A stretch of 64,000 nucleotides of DNA from Aphrocallistes beatrix (GCA_963281255.1 OY725499.1:248001-312000), one strand, 5' to 3'. Counted from the stretch's first letter, positions 29,495-40,353 are shown. The notes: a model not told the origin generated them from the letters alone. A program made the numbers and translations.

Positions 29495-30196
29495 ATGCAA
29501 CTTTGGGGTAAAATAAATATTCTCATTGTTTGTCATACTATTTTCAATATTCCAGTGGGGAATGCTCAAGCGATACTCGAAGCTGACCAAAAGGCTATTG
29601 TAGATATTCTTAATGAAGCAAGAAGAAGTGTAGATCCTACTGCTGCTAGTATGAGGGAAATGAAATGGAGTGATTGCCTCGCTGAAGCAACTTATGAATA
29701 CTTGCAGCAATGCAGAATATCCAAAACTGTTCAAGAAATAGCTGCGGCAAACATTTGCGAAGCATCAGACCAGGATGTTGGATTTAACCTTGCTGGGCGT
29801 AGTGAAACGATTACAGATGTTATTTCTATAGTTACGGATTGGGTAAATGAAAAGTCATTTTACAGACGTGTTTCTAATGATTGTGAGAGGTTTCAATATT
29901 GCGGACATTATTTACGAATGATTTTTCCTGAGAGCTTTCTTGTTGGATGCATTACTTTTGATAACCAAGGTGAATGTGGTGGTGATTCGGTAGGTTATTC
30001 TTTTGCATGCAGTTATGCAAAGGGAGGAGGAATTAATTCTCAACCTTATGCACTAGGAGAGAAGTGTTCAGAATGTATTGCCCCTTGGGACAACTGCAAT
30101 GATGGATTGTGCACTAGAAATGATGGAAGTAGCTTATTTCCATCTAAAACAAGTTCCATAATTATTTTCGCAATTGTGTTCCTATTTGTGCTTTAA
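29495..30196 (+). CDS. Divergent CAP protein (clade B), GPI-type
   Basis: A 233-residue protein; start MQLWGKINIL by comparison with paralogs, 42 bp after TATAAATA. Signal peptide ends VGNAQA. ILNEARRSVDPTAASMREM: the His of the normal HNEARR has become Leu. Tetrad eroded: first His absent (QQCRISKTVQ), GENL is GFNL; Glu in DWVNEKSFY and His in CGHYLRMIF remain. PESFLVGC, CSYAKGGG, CSECIAPWDNCNDGLC and a GPI-like tail follow. It is very close to 22777 at both ends and in the core. Single exon. Confidence 0.9.
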   Translation: MQLWGKINILIVCHTIFNIPVGNAQAILEADQKAIVDILNEARRSVDPTAASMREMKWSDCLAEATYEYLQQCRISKTVQEIAAANICEASDQDVGFNLAGRSETITDVISIVTDWVNEKSFYRRVSNDCERFQYCGHYLRMIFPESFLVGCITFDNQGECGGDSVGYSFACSYAKGGGINSQPYALGEKCSECIAPWDNCNDGLCTRNDGSSLFPSKTSSIIIFAIVFLFVL

Positions 30197-31083
30197 AATG
30201 TATCCTTGCATGTATGTGACTATTGTGTGCCAGTTTCTTGATTCTCTAAATCCCATTACTAATCTGAAATTCCTGTGTGATTACTAGCGTAGTACTATTA
30301 TTCTTAAGAGAAAATATCTATTTTGTTATTTGTGATTATTGTGAGCAAAACATCATCTAAATTCTGTCCTAATCAGGTGTGATATTTATATATTTATATC
30401 AATTTCATTAATTGAGAGAGTAAAACTGAGATTGAAGTGACTCTTCTACGCTAATGTTGCTATAAAGTTAGCTTCGCATACAGATGTTTGAGAATTTTGA
30501 AGAATATATCACACAGTTTTAGTCAAGAAGCGGTGAATATTGATTAATACAGATAATAATGGTAAGTACACATTGAAATCGTTCCCTGCTCAAATTCGGG
30601 GTCTATGTAATAGCATAGGCGCCATATGTGGGCACCTGGGGGTGGCCGCCCCAGGTTTGGAGCCTGCAGGGGACCGTGATGTTAGGCAATGGAGCAATGG
30701 AGGAAACTGTGGTATGACAGGGCTCCACACAAACTTATAGGTTACAACTAAACATCAAAATTATGTTAACCAACGCATGCCTAAGTGAAAGTGAAAGTTA
30801 ATTAAAAATAAACTGAAAGTGAAAATGAAAGTGGGGTCATTTCTATTTATACTTTTAATTAACTCCAAGGCATTCCAGGGTTAATTGAGTCTAAATAAAT
30901 TTTTCCACTATAGCCCGAGATTTTCTTTTCTCTAGGTAATAACAATAGCTGTATATCGTTATTTGAGCATCTAAGCTTTAAATGTCTTTCTAACGGGCAT
31001 TCCCCAGACCCCCCTTCCAAAACTTGGCGCCTATGTGTAGTAACGCAAATAATAATCGCACAAATCATTATAGGATATGATTT
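30197..31083. other. 3' flank and low-information spacer
   Basis: No gene. 30197-30540 is the shared clade-B 3' flank. 30560-30830 contains a G/C-rich stretch (GGCACCTGGGGGTGGCCGCC) and GAAAGTGAAAGT repeats not matched elsewhere in the window. Confidence 0.5.
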
Positions 31084-31275
31084 ACAATCCATATACGTAC
31101 CTGCAAATTGGCATAGATAATCAAGAAGATGATTATTTTATGTGGAATCAAATTGCTCCCATCATTTCTACTGCACACACCATCATTAGAGGAGGTATCC
31201 CAAGGACCCATACATTCTAAACATTTAAATCCTTTCGTATGCCGTTTAAAGGCAACAGTGCTTCTACCTCTTTAG
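31084..31275 (-). pseudogene. Minus-strand CAP C-terminal remnant, copy a
   Basis: Matches the last 60 or so codons of the intact minus-strand CAP at 54588-55283 (AGATGATTATTTTATG, GGAGGTATCCCAAGGACCCA, AAATCCTTTCGTATGCCGTTTAAAG). It is fused directly to that gene's 5' flank (CAACCTAATATGATCTAATATGCG), so the gene body was deleted before this copy was made. Not translatable. Confidence 0.8.
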
Positions 31276-31612
31276 ACTAGGTTTGCTCAATCAACCTAAT
31301 ATGATCTAATATGCGAAATACTATTCTAATCCTTGAAGTAAAATAATTTTCAAATGAATAAGATCACAAACGAAGTATATCGGATAAAGTTCAGGAAATG
31401 CTTTACTAAGTACATCTCATTCGATCTAATTATTATCTCAGGGGACTAAAGTGAATTCAAGTTACTTTGTAAGTAGCTCGTCCATTAGTCATTCATATTT
31501 GAGTTATGATTTTGTATATGGCTTTGAGTTACTGATGGATGATCAACATGCAGGACAACGTATTTTACCTGTTCAGTCACTGAGATAATAATTAGTAAAC
31601 GCTAGTTCTGTC
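31276..31612. repeat. CAP upstream element, copy 3
   Basis: No gene. 31375-31600 carries the inverted-repeat element, adjoining the TATAAATA box at 31613. Confidence 0.7.
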
Positions 31613-31654
31613 TATAAATAGTAAATGTATCTTAGTGCTATTAATCGACACAAA

Positions 31655-32437
31655 ATGCAACTTTGGGGTAAAATAAGTATTTTCATTGTTTGTCATATTA
31701 TTTTCAATATTCGAGTGGGGAATGCTCAAGCGATAGTAGATGAAGCTGACCAAAAGGCTATTGTAGATATTCATAATGAAGCAAGAAGAAGTGTAGATCC
31801 TACTGCTGCTAACATGAGGGAAATGAAATGGAGTGATTGCCTCGCTGAAGCAGCTTATGAATACTTGCAGGAATGCGGAATAGAAATCACAAGATTTCAA
31901 GCAATAGCTGCGGGGAAAAATTGTGAAGCATCAGACCGGGATGTTGGATTTAACTCTATTTTTAGAGCAGAAACGATTACAGATGTTATTTCTATAGTTA
32001 CGGATTGGGAAAACGAAAATACATTTTACACACGTGTTTCTAATGATTGTGAGGAAGGTAAATATTGCGGACATTATTTACGAATGATTTTTCCTGAGAG
32101 TTTTCTTGTTGGATGCACTACTTTTGATCACGAAGCTGAATGTGGTGGTGGTGGTAGTGGTGGTGGTAGTGGTGATGGTAGTGATGGTAGTGATGGTAGT
32201 GATGGTAGTGATGGTAGTGATGGTGATGGTGGTGGTTATTTCTTTGCATGCAGTTATGCAAAGGGAAGAGGAAGTTATTCTCAACCTTATGCACTAGGAG
32301 AGAAGTGTTCAGAATGTATGGCCCCTTGGGACAACTGCAATGATGGATTGTGCACTAGAAATGATGGAAGTAGCTTATTTCTATCTAAAACAAGTTCCGT
32401 GATTATTTTCACAATTGTGTTCCTATTTGTGCTTTAA
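31655..32437 (+). CDS. Clade-B CAP protein with Gly/Ser/Asp repeat insertion
   Basis: A 260-residue protein, about 27 residues longer than its sisters. Start MQLWGKISIF; signal peptide ends VGNAQA; HNEARRSVDPTAANMREM. The first tetrad His is missing (QECGIEITRF), GENL is GFNS, Glu in DWENENTFY and His in CGHYLRMIF remain. After EAEC a low-complexity run of Gly, Ser and Asp (repeated GSD units) precedes YFFACSYAKGRG. It lies in the loop before the CAP2 strand, where sisters have only GGD-type residues. Cys module and GPI-like tail are normal. The frame is kept because the repeat unit is in threes. Confidence 0.9.
   Translation: MQLWGKISIFIVCHIIFNIRVGNAQAIVDEADQKAIVDIHNEARRSVDPTAANMREMKWSDCLAEAAYEYLQECGIEITRFQAIAAGKNCEASDRDVGFNSIFRAETITDVISIVTDWENENTFYTRVSNDCEEGKYCGHYLRMIFPESFLVGCTTFDHEAECGGGGSGGGSGDGSDGSDGSDGSDGSDGDGGGYFFACSYAKGRGSYSQPYALGEKCSECMAPWDNCNDGLCTRNDGSSLFLSKTSSVIIFTIVFLFVL
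32144..32236 (+). repeat. In-frame GGT/AGT/GAT coding minisatellite
   Basis: Repeats of GGTAGTGAT and GGTGGT encode the Gly/Ser/Asp run. Only this copy carries the expansion; a shorter GGTGGTGAT seed exists at the same place in 22777 and 29495. Confidence 0.9.
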
Positions 32438-33467
32438 AATGTATCTTTGCGTGTTTGTGACTAATGTGTGCCAGTTTATTGATTCTCTAAATCCCATTAC
32501 CAATCTGAAATTCCTGTGTGATTACAACGTAGTATTATTATTCATAAGAGAAATATCTATTTTGTCTTTTGTGATTCTTGTTGCCAAAACATCATCTAAA
32601 TTCTATTCTAATCAGGTGTGATCATGACGTATACTATATTTATATTAATTTTATTGATTGAGAGAATAAGACTGAGATTAAATGATTCTTCTACGCCAAT
32701 GTCACTATAAAGGTAGCTCCACATACAGATGTTCGAGAATTTTGAATATCCCTTATAATTAATCAATGTGACCCCAGGCGCCCGCAGGGCGCCTCCGGCG
32801 GACATTAAGTGTCTACCAGTCGCGCAGCGCAAGCAAGCGAAGCCGCTTGTTGTTATTAATACATCAAAGCAATAACTTATGTAGATGTCTGAATTATATT
32901 ATAATGCATAGCAATAAAAAATTTGTGCATATTTTCACGCCTTTATATACCTATTTTATTATCATTTACGAATTTTGGAAAAATGCTAGAGACTAGCTTT
33001 CAACGGTTAACATGTGGTTTTCAGGGGTGTAGATTTCGACTATCATATTCTCGAGTAAATTTGATAATTAATTTGTTTACTTTTGTTAATAATAGATGCA
33101 TGAAGTAAAAAAAATTACAAAAATTGGCTAGGCACTGGCTTCCAACGGTTGGTATAAGGTTTTTAGTGCTGTTGATTTAGAATATTATATTTTCAGATCC
33201 ATACGAGAAATTATTCGTTAACTTTTGTTCATAATATAAAACAAATAAATTCCCCAAATAGGTTAGATTGAGTGACTACAAGCGCCCGGAGGGCAACTCT
33301 GCGGACACGCAGTGTTTACAAATCGGGCAGCGCAAGCAAGCGAAGTGCGCTTGTGCAGATAATAATGGTAAATATATATTGAGATCGTTCCTGCTCAAAT
33401 TAGGGTTCAATGTAATAACACATATGTAATAATCACACAAATCATTATAGGATATAGCTTACAATCT
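32438..33467. repeat. 3' flank and dispersed repeats
   Basis: No gene. 32438-32740 is the clade-B 3' flank. 32755-32852 and 33275-33352 are GC-rich multi-hairpin repeats (see 35735-35826). 32858-33240 repeats 21487-21870. Confidence 0.65.
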
Positions 33468-33655
33468 ATAGACCTGCAAAGTGGCATAGATAAGCAAGAA
33501 GATGATACTTTTATGTGGGATCAAATTTCTCCCATCATTTCTACAACAGAAACCTTCATTACAGGAGGTATCCCATGGGCTGAGGCATTTTAAACATTGA
33601 AATCCTTTCGTATGTAGTTTAAAGCCAACAGCGTTGCTACCACTTTAGACCAGGT
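33468..33655 (-). pseudogene. Minus-strand CAP C-terminal remnant, copy b
   Basis: Another internally deleted copy of the 54588-type CAP tail (GGAGGTATCCCATGGGC, CCTTTCGTATGTAGTTTAAAG) joined to the same 5' flank. Not translatable. Confidence 0.75.
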
Positions 33656-33830
33656 TTGCTCAACCAACCTAATATGATTTAATATGCGAAATAGTGTTCT
33701 AATCCTTGAAGTAAATAACTTTTAAATGAATAAGATCACAAACAAAATGCTACAAGCAGATTGAAGTATATCAGATAAAGTATAGGAAATGTTTTACTAA
33801 GTAGATCTTACCACTAAGTAGATCTTACCA

Positions 33831-34435
33831 GTGCTTACCACTGACCCAGAATTGATCAATATACAGTATAATACAAAAGTATGGGTGTGTCCACCTAGCG
33901 ATTAGAACCTACTTGTGTTGTTACATATCATGCTTTATGAGGAAATAATTATTTAGATAAAGGATCACAAAGTGAAGAAGTTTGAATGAAGTATATTGGA
34001 TGGAGTATTTGAGAAAATGTTTTTCTAAGTAGATCTCATTCGATCTAATTATTATCTCAGGGGACTAAAGTGAATTCAAGTTACTTTGTAAGTAGATCAT
34101 CCATTATCATACAAAACTGCATATTTGAGCAATAATTATGTATGTGGGTTTGCATTACTGATGGATGATCAACCTGTAGGACAACGTATTTTACCTGTTC
34201 AGTCACTGAGATAATAATTAGCTCAAATGAGATCTACTTAGAAAAACATTTTCTCAAATACTCCATCCAATATACTTCATTCAAACTTCTTCACTTTGTG
34301 ATCCTTTATCTAAATAATTATTTCCTCATAAAGCATGATATGTAACAACACAAGTAGGTTCTAATCGCTAGGTGGACACACCCATACTTTTGTATTATAC
34401 TGTATATTGATCAATTCTGGGTCAGTGGTAAGCAC
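33831..34435. repeat. 605-bp palindrome (230-bp arms)
   Basis: The arms 33831-34060 and 34206-34435 are equal in length and almost perfect reverse complements, from GTGCTTACCACTGACCCAGA to TCTGGGTCAGTGGTAAGCAC. The 145-bp spacer holds the ATCATCCATTA / TACTGATGGATGAT inner pair. Other CAP upstream regions (38.7-39.0 kb, 36.4-36.85 kb) keep only the right arm or partial arms. Confidence 0.9.
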
Positions 34436-34606
34436 TCACTATGATGAAAGGTGATAAAGGATCAAAGGTAAGCATTCATGTTGAACACACTGCTAGTTAA
34501 AAGCCTCCTCATTGTCCCTAATTGTGCCTATGTTGTATGTACCCTATTTGAATTCAGTGATAGAACCATAAGTTCATAACTGCAACAGCATAATGCTAGT
34601 TTTGTC

Positions 34607-34614
34607 TATAAATA
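34607..34614 (+). promoter_or_regulatory. TATAAATA box of CAP pseudogene 34649
   Basis: Intact box 42 bp before the ATG even though the gene is broken. Confidence 0.6.
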
Positions 34615-34648
34615 GCAAACATATCTCAGTGCCAATAATCGATACAAA

Positions 34649-35346
34649 ATGCAACTTTGGAGAGAAATTAGATTTTTAATTTTTAGTCACATTATTTTCA
34701 ATATTCCTGTTGGGAGTGCTCAAGCGATACAAGACAAGGGACTTCAAAAGACTATCGTGGATATTCATAATGATGCAAGAAGAAGTGTAGATCCTACCGC
34801 TGCTAACATGAGGGAAATGGAATGGAGTGATTGCCTCGCGGAAGCAGCATACGAATTCGTGAGCAATGCCAAACAATGCAAATTATTCAAGAAATAACTG
34901 CGGCAAAAGATTGTGAAGCATCAGACCAGGATGTCGGATTTAACCTTATTATTAATGCTGTAATGATTACAGATATTAATTCTTTAGTTATGAATTGGGT
35001 GAACGAAAAGCCGTTTTACAGACGTGTTTCTAACGATTGTGAGGAAGATTAATTTTTCTTACATTACACAAAAATTATTTTTCCTGAGAGCTTTCTTGTT
35101 GGATGCGCTACTTTTGATTTCGAAGCTGGATGTGGTTCGATAGGTTATTATTCTATATGCAGTTACGCAAAGGGAGGAGGAAGTTATACTCAACCTTATG
35201 CACTAGGAGAGAAGTGTTCAGAATGTATTGGCCCTTGGAACAACTGCAATGATGGATTGTGCACTAGAAATGATGGAAGTAGCTTATTTTCTTCTAAAAT
35301 AAGTTCCATGATTATTTTCGCTATTGTGTTCATATTTATGCTTTAA
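34649..35346 (+). pseudogene. Clade-B CAP pseudogene, frameshift plus stop
   Basis: Starts normally (MQLWREIRFLIF...VGSAQA, HNDARRSVDPTAANMREM, SDCLAEAAYEF). A one-base deletion near 34860 moves the frame to a stop at 34897. In the restored frame a second lesion, a Lys codon changed to TAA at about 35050, ends it again. The rest (FPESFLVGC, CSYAKGGG, CSECIGPWNNCNDGLC, GPI-like tail) follows to 35346. Two independent lesions make it a pseudogene rather than a sequencing error. Confidence 0.9.
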
Positions 35347-36067
35347 AATGTATCCTTGTGAGTACCTGATTTTTGGCATGTGAGAGTCTTTTGGCTATGG
35401 CTCCAGTAAGTTCTGAGCTCAGAGCAAAATGTCGACTCATCATGGAATTGTGACGTCATTGTCACATTTTCAAAAGTTAAGCAATACAGTTATTCGAGCA
35501 TAACTCAGCTATTATAGGAGATAGAAAGCTGAAATTTTAATAGAATCTGTATACTAACATATCTCACATATGATGCAACTATCATCAAAAAATGATGACT
35601 CATCACTCTGTGATGACGTCATCATTACGCATCAAAAATTTTAAAAATTGTCAAATTCGGTGCTTTTTCGTGCGATATCGATTATAATAGTAGGACAGAC
35701 GTATTTAGAGATGTTATCTCTCATATAATTAATCAATAGTGACCGCAGGCGACCGAAGGGAGCCTCCGGCGGACAAAAAGTGTCCGCCAGCTGCACAGCA
35801 CAAGCAAGCGAAGTGCGCTTGTTATTAATAAGGAGAAAATATCTATTTTGTTATTTGTGAGGGCAAAACATCATCTAAATTCTATCTTAATCCTGTGTGA
35901 TCATTGTACACAAGCCGCTTCGCTTGCTTGCGCTGCGCGGCTGGCGGACAGCGAAGCGCGCTTGTATTGATTAATCCAAATAATAATGACAAACACAAAT
36001 TGAGATCGTTCCTTGTTCAAGTAATGAGCATATGATGACACAATAATCACACAAATCATTATAGGAT
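35347..36067. repeat. Helitron-like candidate repeat and spacer
   Basis: No gene. 35370-35826 carries the repeat family TTTTGGCATGTG...CTATGGCTCCAGTAAGTTCTGAGC...GTGCGATATCGATTATAA ending in GC-rich hairpins. A minus-strand copy is at 50297-50825 and a 3'-truncated one at 55837-56130. 35911-35970 is a minus-strand copy of the hairpin end alone. Confidence 0.6.
35735..35826 (+). repeat. GC-rich multi-hairpin repeat
   Basis: Three successive hairpin-forming segments: GGCGACCGAAGGGAGCC, GGCGGACAAAAAGTGTCCGCC and the CAAGCGAAGTGCGCTTGT end. Copies: 32755-32852, 33275-33352, 35911-35970 (minus), 37325-37412, and a short one at 50297-50320 (minus). Sharp GC contrast with the surrounding AT-rich DNA. 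Confidence 0.8.
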
Positions 36068-36255
36068 ATTGTTTACTATCCATATACCTGCAAATTGGCA
36101 TAGATAACCAGGAAGATGATTATTTTATGTGGAATCAAATTGCTCCCATCATTTCCACTGCACAAACCATCATTACTGGAGGTATCCCAAGGACCCATAC
36201 ATTCTAAACATTGAAATCATTTCGTATGCCGTTTAAAGCCAACTGCATTGCTACT
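36068..36255 (-). pseudogene. Minus-strand CAP C-terminal remnant, copy c
   Basis: Carries GGAGGTATCCCAAGGACCCA and CATTTCGTATGCCGTTTAAAG as in the 54588 gene, with the gene body deleted and the 5' flank attached. Not translatable. Confidence 0.75.
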
Positions 36256-37602
36256 TCTTTAGACTAGATTTGCTCTGTCAACCTAATATGATCTAATATG
36301 CGTTCTAATCCTTGAGTAAGTAATTTAAAATGAATGAGATCACAAACAAAATGCTAAGTAGATCGAAGTACATCAGATAAAGTACAGGAAATGCTTTACT
36401 AAGTAGATCTCATTCGATCCAATTATTATCTAAGGGGACAACAAGTGAATTCAAAATTACTTTGTAGCTAGATCATCCATTAGTCATACAAACTGGATAT
36501 TTGAGCTATGATTATACGAATTCAATAAACAATTAATTAAAAATACCATAGAGTAGACTAAGTAAGGAGTTTGTATGACTGATGGCTGATCAACCTGCAG
36601 GACCACTTATTTCACGTGTTCAGTCACTGAGATAATAATTAGCTCAAATGAGATCTACTTAGAAAAATATTTTCTCAAGCACTTTGTTCCAATATACTTA
36701 ATTCTGGCTTCTTCACTTTGTGATATTTCATCTAAATAATTCTTTACTTCATAAAGCATGGTATGTATCGACATAACTAGATTCTGATCGTTTGGTGGTC
36801 ACGCCATACTTTGGTATTATAGATTGATCAATTCTGGGTAGGTGCTAGCCTTGGTGCTAGCCAAAATATCTGGGGTCCTATATATCTTTCGTTCTACCAA
36901 CCTAACAGGATTCAGAATCAATATCGCACAGCGGGCTTGGTTAGTAAACCAGTTTAGGGCTCGGTTATTTTGGTTTCCTCCAGGGCAGTTAATCGGTTAA
37001 CCAATGTCAATATAAATTGATTGAAATGTGTGCTTTTGGCAAATCTTTAGCCTGATGTTAGAAAATTTTATAATTTTCACAGTGGTCTTGAAATTTACTA
37101 TATGGTTCGAAGATAGAAATTATTTTAAAATACAGCAGCTCGGGAATCCTATCAAAGATTAATATATATTCAATCAATATTTACTTCTCCTTGAAATATA
37201 AATATGTGGCCATCATTCGCATCAAAAAATAAAAAAATTGACAAATTTGATGATTTTTCGAGTGTTATCTATTTTAACAGTAAAACAGACATATTCAAAG
37301 ATGTTATCTCCCTTATAATTAATCAATGTGAGCCCAAACGCCCAAAGGGAGCCTCCCGCGGACACAAAGTGTCCGCCAACCGCGCAGCGCAAGCAGCGAA
37401 GCGGACTTGTATACAAGAATCACAAATGACAAAATATATATATATATATATATATCTTATATATTAAAACTCCAGGATTTTTTTTTTTTTTTTGTATAAT
37501 CTATAGTACTATGTTAATAATCACACAGGAGCTTCTGATTAATAATAGGGTCACGAGGATCATGGCATACAATAGTCACACACAAACACGCAAGGATACA
37601 GT
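36256..37602. other. Repeat-rich spacer
   Basis: No gene. 36360-36720: CAP upstream element. 36850-37030: repeat with AATCGGTTAACC, inverted copy at 41300-41380. 37205-37412: 3' part of the Helitron-like repeat with GC-rich hairpins. Then an AT microsatellite (37435-37456) and poly-T (37478-37493). Confidence 0.6.
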
Positions 37603-38297
37603 TTATAGCAGAAATATGAACACAATTGCGAACATAATCACATAACTTGTTTTAGATGGAAATAAGCTACTTCCATCATTTATAGTGCACAATCCATCAT
37701 TGCAGTTGTCCCAAGGGGCTATACATTCTGAACACGTGTCTCCTAGTGTGTAAGGTTGCTCATAGCTTCCATCTCTCTTTGCATAACTGCATAAAACATT
37801 ATAATCTATTCTACCACAATCATTTTGATCAAAAGTAGCGCATCCAACAAGAAAACTCTCTGGAAAAATCATCCGTTTATATTCGTCGCAATTTTCAGTT
37901 TCTTCACATTGATTAGTTTCATGACTATATGTTAGTTGTCCGCTAGCCCAATCCAGAACTACAGGCCCAAAATCTGTTTTTGGTTGGGTAGCAAAAAGAA
38001 CGGAAAATCTAACATCCTGATCTGATGCTTCACAATTTTTTGCCGCAGCCACTTGTTGAACAGTTGGGATATCTTGGCATTGCGTGAGGAAGTCGTGTGA
38101 TGCTTCAGCGAGGCAATCACTCCATTCCATTTTCCTCATGTTAGCAGCAGTAGGGTCTACACTTCTTCTTACATCATTATGAATATCTACAATAATCTTT
38201 ATGTCTGCCTCGCCTTGTATCGCTTGGGAATTTCCCACTGGAATATTGAAAATAATGTGACAAAAAATGAAAATGCTGATTTACCCCAAAGTTGCAT
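37603..38297 (-). pseudogene. Clade-B CAP with frameshifted signal peptide
   Basis: A minus-strand TATAAATA box (38335-38342) precedes ATG at 38297. One A is missing in GGTAAATCAGC compared with paralogs (GGTAAAATCAGC), so the signal peptide runs out of frame and stops early. From about 38238 the mature frame is fully open to 37603: HNDVRRSVDPTAANMRKM, DWASGQLTYSH, CDEYKRMIFPESFLVGC, CSYAKRDG, CSECIAPWDNCNDGLC, GPI-like tail. All four tetrad positions are lost (RFSV for GENL, Glu for the second His, Gly for the second Glu). It is a very young pseudogene, a sequence error, or it uses a non-standard start. Confidence 0.8.
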
Positions 38298-39163
38298 TTT
38301 ACGTATGTCGATTAATGGTCCTGGGTACATTCACTATTTATAGGCAAAATTAGCGTTAAGATATTGAAGTTATGAGTCTATGGTTTCTATAAGTGAATTC
38401 AAAATAGGATACATAAAACAAATTGGGGATATTAAGGAGACAAATACAGAGCATGGTTTAGTGAGTGTCCGAGATGACACTTAATCCCCTAATGCGGCCT
38501 TGAAACGAATACGTACTTCTAAAACTTAAAATCTCAAAAATTGACAACTAAATGTAACTACCAGTTTCAAACATTTCCAATTGAAAAATTATAACTATTT
38601 TAATGACTGATTCAATGCTCCATACTTGTTTGTTGATACTTAATATCTAGTAGGTCAATTGACAGATATAGTTTATTGAATTAATTAAATCATAGATTAA
38701 GTATGCGTGTTTGTATCACTGATGGATGATCAACTTGCTAACAACGTATTTTACCTGTTCAGTCACTGAGATAATAATTAGCTTAAATGAGATCTACTTA
38801 GAAAAATATTTTCTCAAAATACTCCATCCAGTATACTTAATTCGAACTTCTTCATTTTGTGATCTTTCATCTAAATAATTATTTCCTCATAAAGCATGAT
38901 ATGTAACAACACAACTAGGTTCTGATCGCTAGGTGGGGACACCCATACTTTTGTATTATATATTGATCAATTCTGGGTCAATGGTAAGCACTCACTATGA
39001 TGAAAGGTGATAAAGGATCAAAGGTAAGCATTCATGGTGAACACACTGCTAGTTAAAAGCCTCCTCATAGTCTCTAATTGTGCCTATGTTGTATGTATTC
39101 TATTTGAATTCAGTGATAGAAACCATAGGTTCATAACTGCAACAGCTTAATGCTAGTTTTGTC
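38298..39163. repeat. Spacer with CAP upstream element
   Basis: No gene. 38700-39060 has the right half of the upstream element plus the right arm of the 33.8-34.4 kb palindrome. It is followed by ATGATGAAAGGTGATAAAGG, as at 34441. Confidence 0.65.
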
Positions 39164-39205
39164 TATAAATAGCAAACATATCTCAGTGCCAATAATCGAT
39201 ACAAA

Positions 39206-39906
39206 ATGCAACTTTGGAGAGAAATTAGCTTTTTAATTTTTGGTCACATTATTTTCAATATTCCAGTGGGGAATGCTCAAGCGATACTAGACGGAGCTAA
39301 CCAAAATACTATTGTGGATATTCATAATGATGCAAGAAGAAGTGTAGATCTTACTGCTGCTGACATGAGGGAAATGAAATGGAGTGATTGCCTCGCTGAA
39401 GCAACTTACGAATATCTCAAGCAATGCCAAATAACCCAAACTATTCAAGAAATAGCTGCGGCAAAAAATTGTGAAGCATCAGACCAGGATGTTGGATTCA
39501 ACCTTTTTTTAGAGCACAAATGATTGTAGATATTATTTCTATAGTTACGGATTGGGTAAATCAAAAGCAATTCTACCTTCGTGAATCTCAACGATGTGAT
39601 GGTCAAAATTGCTTCGAATATGTGCGAATGATTTTTCCTGAAAGCTTTCTTGTGGGATGCGCTACTTTTGATAATTCTGAATGCGATGGCGCAGCTGTAA
39701 ATCCTTATTATTTTGCATGTAGCTATGCAAAGGGAGGAGGAAACTATTTCCAACCTTATGCACTAGGGGAGAAGTGTTCAGAATGTATTGCCCCTTGGGA
39801 CAACTGTAATGATGGATTGTGCACTAGAAATGATGGAAGTAGCTTATCTCCACCTAAAACAAGTTTCGTGATTATTTTCGCAATTGTGCTCATATTTATG
39901 CTTTAA
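39206..39906 (+). pseudogene. Clade-B CAP with single homopolymer frameshift
   Basis: TATAAATA box at 39164. The first frame runs MQLWREISFLIF...HNDARRSVDLTAADMREM...YLKQC...DQDVGFNLFLEHK and stops at 39523. The second frame (39520-39906) completes it: DWVNQKQFY, CFEYVRMIFPESFLVGC, CSYAKGGG, CSECIAPWDNCNDGLC, GPI-like tail. The break is in a T-run (AACCTTTTTTTAGAGC) where paralogs have one more base. This is the only lesion, so a real frameshift and a sequencing error are both possible. Tetrad: second His replaced by Glu, second Glu by Gln (VNQKQ). Confidence 0.85.
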
Positions 39907-40353
39907 AATGTATCCTTACGTGTATGTGACTATTGTGTGCCAGTTTCTTGATTCTCTAGACCCTATTACTAATCGGAAATTCCTGTGTGATTATAAGTAC
40001 TAGCGTAGTATTATTATTCATAAGGAGAAAATATCTATTTTGTCATTTGTGATCCTTGTGGGCAAAACATCATCTAAATTCTATCCTAATCCTGTGTGAT
40101 CATTATATATTTATATACATTTTAGGATAATACTGAGATTCAAACAATACTTCTGCGTCAATGTTTCTATAAAGGTAACTCCACATCCAGATGTTTGAGA
40201 AATTTGAAGAATATATCCCACAGTTTTAGTCAAGGAGAGGTAAATGTTGATTAATACAGATAATAATGGTAAGTATATATTGAGATCGTTCCCTGCACAA
40301 ATTAGGGCTCTATGTAATAATACACATAATAATTACACAAATCATTATAGGAT
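39907..40353. repeat. Clade-B 3' flank
   Basis: No gene. Matches 30197-30540 and 23485-23830, including the half-palindrome CTCCACATCCAGATGTTTGAG. Confidence 0.65.
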
